A DNA stretch of 47,500 bases from Stutzerimonas chloritidismutans AW-1 (GTDB lineage: Bacteria > Pseudomonadota > Gammaproteobacteria > Pseudomonadales > Pseudomonadaceae), in contig NZ_AOFQ01000070.1 in the NCBI RefSeq assembly GCF_000495915.1, forward strand, positions 1 through 47,500. Reading direction: 5' to 3'. Shown here one piece after another: positions 7,248 through 14,482 of the stretch (positions are counted from its first letter, which is position 1; every line of letters starts with the position of its first letter). The translations under genes and the position numbers were made by a program. The notes under the pieces were generated by a model. That model was not told the DNA's origin, did not search any database, and saw only the letters and a program-made list of their open reading frames with translations.

Positions 7248-8435
7248 ATGAGCCATGTATTACGACGAGCCGGTTTCCTGATCGCCCTCACTTGCTGCAC
7301 GCAGTTCGCTGCAGCGGCTGCCAGCACGGAGCTGGCGATACGCATCGGTTATCTCGGTTATCGCCCAGACACCGGCCCGGTGCTCTCCAACGTCATTCCT
7401 GAGCCCGAGGACGCCGGCCTGCGCGGCGCCGAACTGGCGATCACCGACAGCAACAGCACGGGACGTTTTCTCAAGCACAGCTATGTGCTCGAAGCGGCCA
7501 CCAGCGAAACGTCGGAAGAACTTCTGGAACAGGCGGGCAAGCAATACGCCGACGGTCTGCGCCTGTTCGTGGTCAACGCTCCGGCTGCGTCCCTGCGCCA
7601 GCTGTCGGACGCCATGCCGGAAGCGCTGCTGATCAACGCCGGCAGTGCCGACGATGCACTGCGCAGCCAGAGTTGCCTGGCGAATGTCCTGCACACCCTG
7701 CCCAGCCGCAGCATGCTCGCCGATGCGCTCGGCCAGTTCCTCGCGGCACGCCGCTGGAATCGCTGGATGCTGATCGTCGGTCCGACCGCTGAGGATAAGG
7801 CCTATGCCGATGCTTTGCGCCGCGCGGCCAAGCGCTTCGGTCACCGCGTCGTTGTGGAGAAGCCCTGGAGCTTCGATAACGACCAGCGCCGCAGCGCCCA
7901 GGCCGAGATGCCGTTGTTCACCCAGGGTGCCGAATACGACGTGGTGCTGGTGGCCGACGAACGTGGCGACTTCGGTGAGTACGTGCCATATCACACCTGG
8001 TTGCCTCGCCCGGTGGCAGGCACCCAGGGCCTGACCGCCACCGGCTGGCACAAGACGGTGGAAACCTACGGTGCCGCCCAATTGCAGAAACGCTTCGAGG
8101 CGCATGCCAAGCGCTGGATGAACGACCGTGATTTCGCCGCCTGGATGGGCGTACGCAGCCTTGCAGCGGCGGTCACTCGCCTGCGCAGCACGGACGCCGC
8201 AGCAATCCGTCAGCTGTCGCTTAGCGGTGAGCTTCCGCTGGATGGTTTCAAGGGCCGCAAGCTGAGCTTCCGCCCGTGGAATGGCCAGCTACGCCAGCCG
8301 ATCCCGCTGATACACCCGCGGGCGCTGGTATCGAACTCGCCGCAGGACGGCTTTCTGCATCCCACCAGCGAACTGGACACCCTGGGCTTCGACGCACCGG
8401 AAAGCAGCTGCCGCCTGAGCGAGGCGCGCCCGTGA
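7248..8435 (+). CDS. Periplasmic ABC substrate-binding protein, PQQ-associated type
   Basis: The precursor has 395 residues with a signal peptide (MSHVLRRAGFLIALTCC..., cleavage near residue 24). The fold resembles the branched-chain amino acid (type I) binding proteins, as in the family annotated 'ABC transporter substrate-binding protein, PQQ-dependent alcohol dehydrogenase system' (TIGR03863 as I recall it). The ATG at 7248 has AGGAG 7 bases upstream; an ATG 13 codons earlier has no ribosome site. It is the first gene of an operon whose members overlap or nearly touch. Its likely job is to deliver a ligand to the PedBC-type transporter. LutA of Methylorubrum, in an equivalent locus, serves lanthanide transport. 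The ligand here is not visible from sequence. Confidence 0.88.
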   Translation: MSHVLRRAGFLIALTCCTQFAAAAASTELAIRIGYLGYRPDTGPVLSNVIPEPEDAGLRGAELAITDSNSTGRFLKHSYVLEAATSETSEELLEQAGKQYADGLRLFVVNAPAASLRQLSDAMPEALLINAGSADDALRSQSCLANVLHTLPSRSMLADALGQFLAARRWNRWMLIVGPTAEDKAYADALRRAAKRFGHRVVVEKPWSFDNDQRRSAQAEMPLFTQGAEYDVVLVADERGDFGEYVPYHTWLPRPVAGTQGLTATGWHKTVETYGAAQLQKRFEAHAKRWMNDRDFAAWMGVRSLAAAVTRLRSTDAAAIRQLSLSGELPLDGFKGRKLSFRPWNGQLRQPIPLIHPRALVSNSPQDGFLHPTSELDTLGFDAPESSCRLSEARP

Positions 8436-8920
8436 TTCGTCTCACTGCAGCCGCGCTGCTTGGCCTTGCCACTCTGCCCGCCAGCGCCGACGAGCTGGGC
8501 TATGAGGCCTATGTCGACAGCCCCAAGCGCATCAAATGCCTCTACGGCTACGTGACGGCGAAGACCGGTAACTTCGATGCCGCCAAAGCCATCTTCGAAG
8601 ACTGCGTGGCGCGCTGGAACGACGTCTACTCGATGATTTCGCTGGCGCAAATGTACGAGAGCGGCAGCGGCATGGAGCCGGATCTGAGCAAATCCGCCGC
8701 GCTACTGAAGAAAGGCGCGGAGCAGTCGGACGACGCCAGCTACGTCAGCCTGGCGCGCTACCACTGGGGCGTCGCCCTGGCCGAAAGGCGTGGCGTCGAA
8801 GCCGATTCCGTCGCAGCACGCCATTGGTTGCAGCGAGCAGCCGCCGGCGGCCAGGAAGAAGCCGAAGAATACCTGCGCCAGCTGGACCACAACGACACCA
8901 CTGCCCCCATCACACAATAA
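8432..8920 (+). CDS. Exported Sel1/TPR-repeat protein of the PQQ-associated operon
   Basis: The 162-residue protein starts at a GTG that overlaps the binding protein's TGA (GTGA), implying coupled translation. It has a short signal peptide (VIRLTAAALLGLATLPASA-DEL). Sel1-like helical repeats follow, for example SLAQMYESGSGMEPDLSKSA and YHWGVALAERRG..ADSVAARHWLQRAAAGG. Such repeats usually form a solenoid that binds another protein, so a scaffold role among the periplasmic proteins of this operon is possible. No catalytic residues are seen. The gene lacks an ATG start and would be missed if only ATG starts were considered. Confidence 0.85.
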   Translation: MIRLTAAALLGLATLPASADELGYEAYVDSPKRIKCLYGYVTAKTGNFDAAKAIFEDCVARWNDVYSMISLAQMYESGSGMEPDLSKSAALLKKGAEQSDDASYVSLARYHWGVALAERRGVEADSVAARHWLQRAAAGGQEEAEEYLRQLDHNDTTAPITQ

Positions 8921-8938
8921 CGACAAGAGAGCCCAACC

Positions 8939-9916
8939 ATGCCCAGAACTGCCCTTGCCTCCGCCATCGCCATTGCCATTGCCCTCAGCCTTGCCGCAGG
9001 TTCGGCTGCCGCCGCCACGGCCTACGTCTCCAACGAGAAAGACGACAGCATTAGCGTGATCAACCTGGACACGATGGAAACCGTCGAGACCCTGGAAGTC
9101 GGCATGCGCCCGCGCGGCCTCACGCTCTCCCATGACAACAAGCTGCTGTACATCTGCGCCAGCGACTCGGACACCGTGCAGGTGATGGACCTGGCCACGC
9201 GGCAGATCATCAAGCAGCTGCCATCTGGCGCGGACCCCGAACAATTCGCCCTGCATCCCAACAACAAATGGTTGTACATCTCTAACGAGGACGACGCCCT
9301 GGTGACTGTGGTCGACGTCGACAAGGAGGAAGTGCTGGCGCAGATCGATGTGGGTGTCGAGCCGGAAGGCATGGCGGTGAGCCCGGATGGCAAGTGGGCG
9401 GTCAACACCAGCGAAACCACCAACATGCTGCACTGGATCGACACCAGCACTAACGAGCTGGTGGACAACACCCTGGTCGACCAGCGCCCACGACACGTCG
9501 AGTTCACCAAAGACAGCAAGCAGCTCTGGGCCTCGGCCGAGATCGGCGGCACGGTCAGCGTGGTGGACGTGGATAAACGCGAGATCCTCAAGACCCTGAC
9601 GTTCAAGATCAAGGGCGTGCACCCGGACAAGGTCCAGCCGGTGGGCATCAAACTCAGCTCCGACGGCAAGTACGCCTTCGTTGCACTCGGCCCGGCCAAT
9701 CACATCGCCGTAGTCGATGCCAAAACCTACGAGGTGCTCGACTACCTGCTGGTGGGTCGCCGTGTCTGGCACATGGCATTCAACCCTGACGAGAGCCTGC
9801 TGCTGACCACCAACGGTGTCAGCGGCGACGTCTCGGTGATCGACGTCGACAAGCTCAAGGTCACCAAGTCGATCAAGGTCGGCCGCTATCCATGGGGCGT
9901 GGTGGTCACTCCATGA
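8939..9916 (+). CDS. pedA2: YVTN-type beta-propeller protein, PQQ-associated (PedA2/LutD-like)
   Basis: The precursor has 325 residues with a clear signal peptide (MPRTALASAIAIAIALSLAAG..AAA-TAYV). The mature protein is a run of about seven beta-propeller blades of the form AYVSNEKDDSISVINLDTME, LYISNEDDALVTVVDVDKEE and VSVIDVDKLKVTKSIKVGRYP. It matches the YVTN propeller family tied to PQQ-dependent catabolism (TIGR03866 as I recall it), called PedA2 in P. putida and LutD in methylotrophs. It lies 18 bases after the Sel1 gene, and its stop overlaps the ATPase start. It is a periplasmic partner of the transporter; its biochemical role is not established by sequence. Confidence 0.9.
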   Translation: MPRTALASAIAIAIALSLAAGSAAAATAYVSNEKDDSISVINLDTMETVETLEVGMRPRGLTLSHDNKLLYICASDSDTVQVMDLATRQIIKQLPSGADPEQFALHPNNKWLYISNEDDALVTVVDVDKEEVLAQIDVGVEPEGMAVSPDGKWAVNTSETTNMLHWIDTSTNELVDNTLVDQRPRHVEFTKDSKQLWASAEIGGTVSVVDVDKREILKTLTFKIKGVHPDKVQPVGIKLSSDGKYAFVALGPANHIAVVDAKTYEVLDYLLVGRRVWHMAFNPDESLLLTTNGVSGDVSVIDVDKLKVTKSIKVGRYPWGVVVTP

Positions 9917-10767
9917 ACGCGCTGGAGGTCAGCGACGTCGCGTTCTCCTATGGTGAGCGGCGGGCGCTGGACGGGGGGAGTTTTACCGCAGCGCAGGGGC
10001 GTTTTACGGCGTTGCTCGGTCCGAACGGAGCCGGCAAATCGACACTGATCGCGTTGCTGACCCGCCTGTACGATCTACAGCAGGGGCAGATCCGTATCGC
10101 TGGCTTCGATCTGCGTGAAACGCCGCGCAAGGCCCTTGCGCGTCTTGGCGTGGTGTTCCAGCAGAGCACGCTGGACCTGGACCTTACGGTGGAGCAGAAC
10201 CTGCGCTACCACGCGGCGCTGCATGGCATGCCGCGGGCCCTGGCCAACGAACGTATCGAGCTGGAACTGCAGCGCCAGCAGCTCGGCGAGCGGCGACGCA
10301 GCAAGGTGCGCGAACTCAACGGTGGTCACCGTCGCCGTGTGGAAATCGCCCGTGCCCTGCTGCACCGACCGGAGCTGCTGTTGCTCGATGAGGCCAGCGC
10401 CGGCCTCGACCCCGCCAGCCGCCAGGGGCTTAACCAGCATGTACGCCTACTCTGCCAGGAGCAGGGTATGAGCGTGCTGTGGACCACGCACCTGCTCGAT
10501 GAAGTCCAAGACGACGATCTGCTGATACTCAACCGCGGCCGCCTGGTGGCTCAGGGGCGTGCCGCGACCCTGGCCACCGAAGGCGAAGACCTGGCCGCGA
10601 GCTTTGCACGGCTGACCGGCAGCGGCCTCGATCACCAGAGCGCCCTGCTCAACAGCGCGCCGCGAGCAGTCGAAACCGGGCACGCGGCGTCTGCGACGCC
10701 GGCTTCCAACCCTGGGGCTGCTCCCGGCACGCGCGCGACCCTCGATTCCGGGCGGAAAAGTTCATGA
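9913..10767 (+). CDS. pedB: ABC transporter ATPase, PQQ-associated (PedB/LutE-like)
   Basis: This is a 284-residue nucleotide-binding subunit. Walker A is LLGPNGAGKSTL, the Q-loop VVFQQST, Walker B LLLLDEAS and the switch histidine TTHLLDE. The signature loop reads LNGGHRRRVEIARAL rather than LSGGQ, an uncommon variant. The first roughly 235 residues are the ATPase; the last roughly 50 (rich in Ala, Pro, Gly) form a tail with no recognisable domain. The ATG overlaps the propeller stop (ATGA), and the stop overlaps the permease start. It powers the PedC-type permease. The proposed direction differs between studied relatives, so I leave import or export open. Confidence 0.93.
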   Translation: MNALEVSDVAFSYGERRALDGGSFTAAQGRFTALLGPNGAGKSTLIALLTRLYDLQQGQIRIAGFDLRETPRKALARLGVVFQQSTLDLDLTVEQNLRYHAALHGMPRALANERIELELQRQQLGERRRSKVRELNGGHRRRVEIARALLHRPELLLLDEASAGLDPASRQGLNQHVRLLCQEQGMSVLWTTHLLDEVQDDDLLILNRGRLVAQGRAATLATEGEDLAASFARLTGSGLDHQSALLNSAPRAVETGHAASATPASNPGAAPGTRATLDSGRKSS

Positions 10768-11555
10768 TCATCTACTGGGAATGCCTGCGCGGCATCGTTC
10801 TGCGCGAATGGCTGCGCTTCGTGCAACAGCGTTCGCGCTTCTTCAGTGCCCTGGTACGGCCACTACTCTGGCTGGTGGTGTTTGCCGCGGGCTTTCGCGC
10901 GGCGCTCGGCATCGCGATCATCGAGCCGTACGACACCTACATTACCTACGAAACCTACATCGTGCCGGGGCTGGCCTGCATGATCCTGCTGTTCAACGGC
11001 ATGCAGGGTTCACTCTCGATGGTCTACGACCGCGAGATGGGCAGCATGCGCGTGTTGCTGACCAGCCCGTTGCCGCGCAGCTTTCTGCTGGCCAGCAAGC
11101 TCGTCGCCACGGCGTTGATCTCCTTGCTGCAGGTCTATGCGTTTCTCGCCATCGCCTGGTTCTACGGCGTACAGCCTCCACCGCTTGGGCTGATCGCCGC
11201 CCTGCCCGCCCTGCTGCTGGTGGCGCTGTTGCTCAGCGCCCTGGGTTTGCTGCTCTCCAACGGCATTCGTCAGCTGGAGAACTTTGCCGGCGTGATGAAT
11301 TTCGTGATCTTTCCGATGTTCTTTCTCTCGTCGGCGCTCTACCCGCTGTGGAAGATGCGTGAGGCAAGCGAGTGGCTGTACTGGATCTGCGCCCTCAACC
11401 CCTTCACCCACGCTGCGGAGTTGGTTCGTCATGCGCTTTATCTGCGCCTGGCGCCGACCGCACTGATGGTTTGCCTCGGACTGACCCTGCTGTTCAGTCT
11501 TCTCGCAGTAATCAGTTTCAACCCACAACATGCGGCCTTGCGCCGCTCAGCCTGA
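10764..11555 (+). CDS. pedC: ABC-2 type transporter permease (PedC/LutF-like)
   Basis: The 263-residue inner-membrane protein of the ABC-2 family has about six transmembrane helices (for example LVRPLLWLVVFAAGF, LIAALPALLLVALLLSALGL and FVIFPMFFLSSALYPLW). The ABC-2 pattern LNPFTHAAELVRHALY lies near the C terminus. It matches the PedC family found with PQQ-dependent alcohol oxidation (TIGR03861 as I recall it). The ATG overlaps the ATPase stop. In P. putida this transporter is needed for lanthanide-dependent growth on alcohols; the substrate here is inferred from that family knowledge. Confidence 0.92.
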   Translation: MIIYWECLRGIVLREWLRFVQQRSRFFSALVRPLLWLVVFAAGFRAALGIAIIEPYDTYITYETYIVPGLACMILLFNGMQGSLSMVYDREMGSMRVLLTSPLPRSFLLASKLVATALISLLQVYAFLAIAWFYGVQPPPLGLIAALPALLLVALLLSALGLLLSNGIRQLENFAGVMNFVIFPMFFLSSALYPLWKMREASEWLYWICALNPFTHAAELVRHALYLRLAPTALMVCLGLTLLFSLLAVISFNPQHAALRRSA

Positions 11556-11564
11556 GCGATCTAC

Positions 11565-11574
11565 TACTTTGGTA
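11565..11574. promoter_or_regulatory. TACC(N2)GGTA-type motif upstream of the rhodanese-like gene
   Basis: TACTTTGGTA matches the module motif at 9 of 10 positions, just after the permease stop and about 85 bp before the next ATG. A TAGGAT candidate -10 (11594-11599) follows 19 bases later; the same hexamer follows the motif in the cupredoxin promoter. Confidence 0.45.
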
Positions 11575-11658
11575 TCGGTTTTCCCCTCCATCGTAGGATT
11601 TAAAAGACAGGCCCTTTGCTCTGTAATCGACCTATCAAAACGCCATGGAATACGGACT

Positions 11659-12222
11659 ATGTTCAGGTCGCTGCTGCCGTTGCTGATCGCCGCGCTGCCT
11701 GGTTTCGGCATGTCCGTGACTGCCGTGGCCGAAGAGCAGCTCGCGCTGTTCTCTGCCGAGGGTTACCGCCAGACGCAATACCGCAGCCCGACGCCGGCAA
11801 CCGCCGAGGGCGCGCAAACGCTGGACACCGCGGCTCTGCAGGCGTTGCTCGCGAAGGAGCCTGACGTGGTGCTGGTGGACGTGTATCGCAGCCAGTGGCT
11901 GGCTGGTCGCTTCGTCGACAGCGAGCCCCACGCCAACCTGCCGGGCAGCATCTGGCTGGCGAACACCGGCGATGGAAATCTGCAACCGCAGTGGGCCAGC
12001 TATTTCAGCGATAATCTGGCCCGCGTGAGCGGGGGCGATCAGGAGCGGCCACTGGTTTTCTACTGCCGCTCGGACTGCTGGCTCGGCTGGAACGCCACCA
12101 GGCGCGCACATGGGCTGGGCTACAAACGACTGTACTGGTATCGAGACGGGGTGGATGGCTGGGAACAGGCGGGCCTGCGCTTGCACCCTGCTACGCCGGA
12201 GCCCCTGCCTGGCGACGAGTAG
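11659..12222 (+). CDS. Rhodanese-like PQQ-associated Cys-X3-Cys-Trp protein
   Basis: The precursor has 187 residues with a signal peptide (MFRSLLPLLIAALPGFG..AVA-EEQ). The mature region resembles a rhodanese domain: VVLVDVYRSQWL, then LPGSIWLANTGDG, then the loop VFYCRSDCWLGWNATRRA with a Cys-Arg-Ser-Asp-Cys-Trp motif where rhodaneses carry the catalytic cysteine, and finally LYWYRDGVDGWEQAG. This is the family annotated 'PQQ-dependent catabolism-associated CXXCW motif protein' (TIGR03865 as I recall it). I chose the ATG at 11659 because the signal peptide begins there; upstream in-frame starts add unrelated residues. A redox or thiol-handling role in the periplasm is plausible but unproven. 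Confidence 0.85.
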   Translation: MFRSLLPLLIAALPGFGMSVTAVAEEQLALFSAEGYRQTQYRSPTPATAEGAQTLDTAALQALLAKEPDVVLVDVYRSQWLAGRFVDSEPHANLPGSIWLANTGDGNLQPQWASYFSDNLARVSGGDQERPLVFYCRSDCWLGWNATRRAHGLGYKRLYWYRDGVDGWEQAGLRLHPATPEPLPGDE

Positions 12223-12274
12223 TTCACCTGACCAGCATGCCCCCACCATAATCACAACAAAGAGGTGACCGGCC

Positions 12275-12940
12275 TTGTACAAGATCCTGATTGCGGACGA
12301 CCATCCGCTGTTCCGTGAAGCCATCCATAACGTCATTCGCGACGGCTTCCCCGACAGCGAAATTCTCGAAACTGCCGACCTCGACAGCGCCCTTGCCTTG
12401 ACGCTCGAGCACGACGACCTCGATCTGGTCCTGCTCGACCTCAACATGCCCGGCATGCACGGGCTGAACGGGTTGATCAACCTGCGCAACGAGGCCCCGA
12501 CGATTCCCGTGGTGATCGTCTCGGCCGAGCAGGACAAGCAGATCGTGCTGCAGGCGATCACCTACGGCGCGGTCGGTTTCATCACCAAATCCTCGCCGCG
12601 GGCGCAGATGACCGAGGCCATCGAACAGATTCTCAACGGCAACGTCTACCTGCCCTCGGACATCATCCGCAGCCAGAAGAGCGCCAGCCGCCATGCGCAT
12701 CACAACGAGCCGTCGATCCCGCCGGAGCTGTTGCAGGCGCTGACCCGCAAGCAGCTGCTGGTGCTCGAACGCATGACCAAGGGCGAATCCAACAAGCAGA
12801 TCGCCTACAACCTCGACATCGCCGAGACCACGGTGAAGGCACATGTCTCGGCGATTCTGCGCAAGCTCAACGTGCACAACCGTGTACAGGCGATCCTTTC
12901 TGCCGGCGACATCGATTTCACCGCTTATCTGCGCCGCTGA
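12275..12940 (+). CDS. erbR: LuxR-family response regulator ErbR/AgmR of ethanol oxidation
   Basis: The 221-residue protein starts at a TTG preceded by AGAGGTGA. The receiver domain (MYKILIADDHPLFREAI; D8-D9, acceptor in LVLLDLNMPGMHG; switch K in GFITKSSP) is followed by a LuxR helix-turn-helix (LTRKQLLVLERM...NKQIAYNLDIAETTVKAH). The sequence closely fits ErbR (PA1978, also called AgmR), which controls the quinoprotein ethanol oxidation genes in P. aeruginosa. No partner kinase is adjacent; the nearest one has its own regulator. It follows the rhodanese-like gene by 52 bases and may be co-transcribed. Confidence 0.92.
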   Translation: MYKILIADDHPLFREAIHNVIRDGFPDSEILETADLDSALALTLEHDDLDLVLLDLNMPGMHGLNGLINLRNEAPTIPVVIVSAEQDKQIVLQAITYGAVGFITKSSPRAQMTEAIEQILNGNVYLPSDIIRSQKSASRHAHHNEPSIPPELLQALTRKQLLVLERMTKGESNKQIAYNLDIAETTVKAHVSAILRKLNVHNRVQAILSAGDIDFTAYLRR

Positions 12941-12953
12941 AACGGCGCAGATA
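12926..12953. terminator. Hairpin across the erbR stop codon, between convergent genes
   Basis: An 11-bp perfect stem (TATCTGCGCCG / CGGCGCAGATA) has a 6-base loop that contains the TGA stop. There is no T-run on either side, so this is a candidate bidirectional stop or RNA-stabilising hairpin between erbR and cysG rather than a classic terminator. Confidence 0.45.
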
Positions 12954-12967
12954 GCCTCGATCTCCCG

Positions 12968-14362
12968 CTAGGCGTTCGCCTGGGCGCCTTCGAACCAGGC
13001 CAGTTTCTCGCGTAGCTGAACCACTTCACCGACGATCAGCAGGGTCGGTGCCTGCACCTGTTCCTGGGCGATACGCTGGGCTAGGGTTTCCAGCGTTCCG
13101 GTGAAGACTCGCTGATTGGTGGTGGTACCCTGCTGCACCAGCGCCGCAGGCGTATCCGCCGAACGCCCATGGGCAATCAGTTGCTGACAGATCACCGGCA
13201 AGCCCACCAGGCCCATGTAGAACACCAGCGTCTGTGCCGGCGCAGCGAGTTCCGCCCAGGGTAGATCGCAGCTGCCGTCTTTCAGATGACCGGTGACAAA
13301 ACGCACCGACTGCGCATGATCGCGATGAGTGAGCGGAATGCCGGCATAGGCTGCACAGCCGCTGGCGGCAGTGATACCCGGCACGACCTGGAACGGCACA
13401 CCGTTGGCTGCCAGCTCCTCGATCTCCTCGCCACCGCGGCCAAAGATGAATGGATCACCGCCCTTGAGCCGTAGAACGCGCTTGCCTTCCTTGGCCAGGG
13501 TCACCAGCTTCTGGTTGATCTGCTCCTGCGGCACTGCATGCTCCGAGCGCTGCTTGCCAACGTAGATGCGGTCTGCATCGCGCCGGCACAGATCGATGAT
13601 CGCCGGCGCCACCAGGCGATCGTAGAGCACGACATCAGCCTGCTGCATCAGGCGCAGGGCGCGGAAAGTCAGCAGGTCAGGATCGCCTGGGCCAGCGCCT
13701 ACCAGATAAACCTCGCCCAGCGCGCGCGGCGCTGCACCGGCAAGCTTCTCCGCCAGCAGGCGCTCGGCTTCGGCGCTGCACCCAGCCAACGCCTGTTCGG
13801 CGATCGGTCCCTGAAAGGTTTCCTCCCAGAACACCCGCCGCTGCTGAACATTGGCGAACTTGGCTTTGACCTGAGCGCGGAACTGCTTGGCCAGCCCCGC
13901 CAGCTGCCCGTAGGCCGCTGGAATCCAGGTCTCGATACGCGCGCGGATCAACCGCGCCAGCACCGGAGCATCGCCACCACTGGAAACCGCAATCACCAGC
14001 GGCGAGCGGTCGACGATCGCCGGAAAGATCACGCTGCACAGCTGCGGCGAGTCGACCACGTTGACTGGCATACCCAGCGCGTTGGCATGCTGCGAAACCG
14101 CGGCATTCAGCGGCTCGTCATCGGTGGCGGCGATGGCCAGCACACAGCCCTGGAGGTCCTGCGGGTCATAGCCGCGATCGAGGCATTCGCCACCGCCCGC
14201 TTCTACCAGTTCGGCCAGTTGCGCCTCGATGCTCGGCGCCACCACCCGCAGCCGTGCTCCGGCTTCGCTCAGCAGCCGAGCCTTGCGCAGCGCAATCTCG
14301 CCACCCCCGACGATCAACACCGTGCGGCCTTTGAGGTTGTGGAACAGCGGGAGGTATTCCAT
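12968..14362 (-). CDS. cysG: Siroheme synthase CysG
   Basis: The 464-residue trifunctional enzyme turns uroporphyrinogen III into siroheme, the cofactor of sulfite and nitrite reductases. The N-terminal part (MEYLPLFHNLKGRTVLIVGG) is the NAD-dependent precorrin-2 dehydrogenase/ferrochelatase. The C-terminal part from about residue 215 (VYLVGAGPGDPDLLTFRAL, ending VGEVVQLREKL) is the SAM-dependent uroporphyrinogen methyltransferase. The ATG at 14362 follows CCAGGA; a start 15 codons upstream would add non-family residues. It is the last gene of the leftward serS-cysG group, convergent with erbR. Confidence 0.97.
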   Translation of the reverse strand: MEYLPLFHNLKGRTVLIVGGGEIALRKARLLSEAGARLRVVAPSIEAQLAELVEAGGGECLDRGYDPQDLQGCVLAIAATDDEPLNAAVSQHANALGMPVNVVDSPQLCSVIFPAIVDRSPLVIAVSSGGDAPVLARLIRARIETWIPAAYGQLAGLAKQFRAQVKAKFANVQQRRVFWEETFQGPIAEQALAGCSAEAERLLAEKLAGAAPRALGEVYLVGAGPGDPDLLTFRALRLMQQADVVLYDRLVAPAIIDLCRRDADRIYVGKQRSEHAVPQEQINQKLVTLAKEGKRVLRLKGGDPFIFGRGGEEIEELAANGVPFQVVPGITAASGCAAYAGIPLTHRDHAQSVRFVTGHLKDGSCDLPWAELAAPAQTLVFYMGLVGLPVICQQLIAHGRSADTPAALVQQGTTTNQRVFTGTLETLAQRIAQEQVQAPTLLIVGEVVQLREKLAWFEGAQANA

Positions 14363-14482
14363 GGGCGAATCCTGGAGGGTCGTTGGTGGTATGGGCATGA
14401 CAGCCATTACGGCCGCGATGCCCCTTGTCGAATATCAAGGATCCGGCCTGATGCCGAACCGCGATGACGCAGCGCCGCAGCC

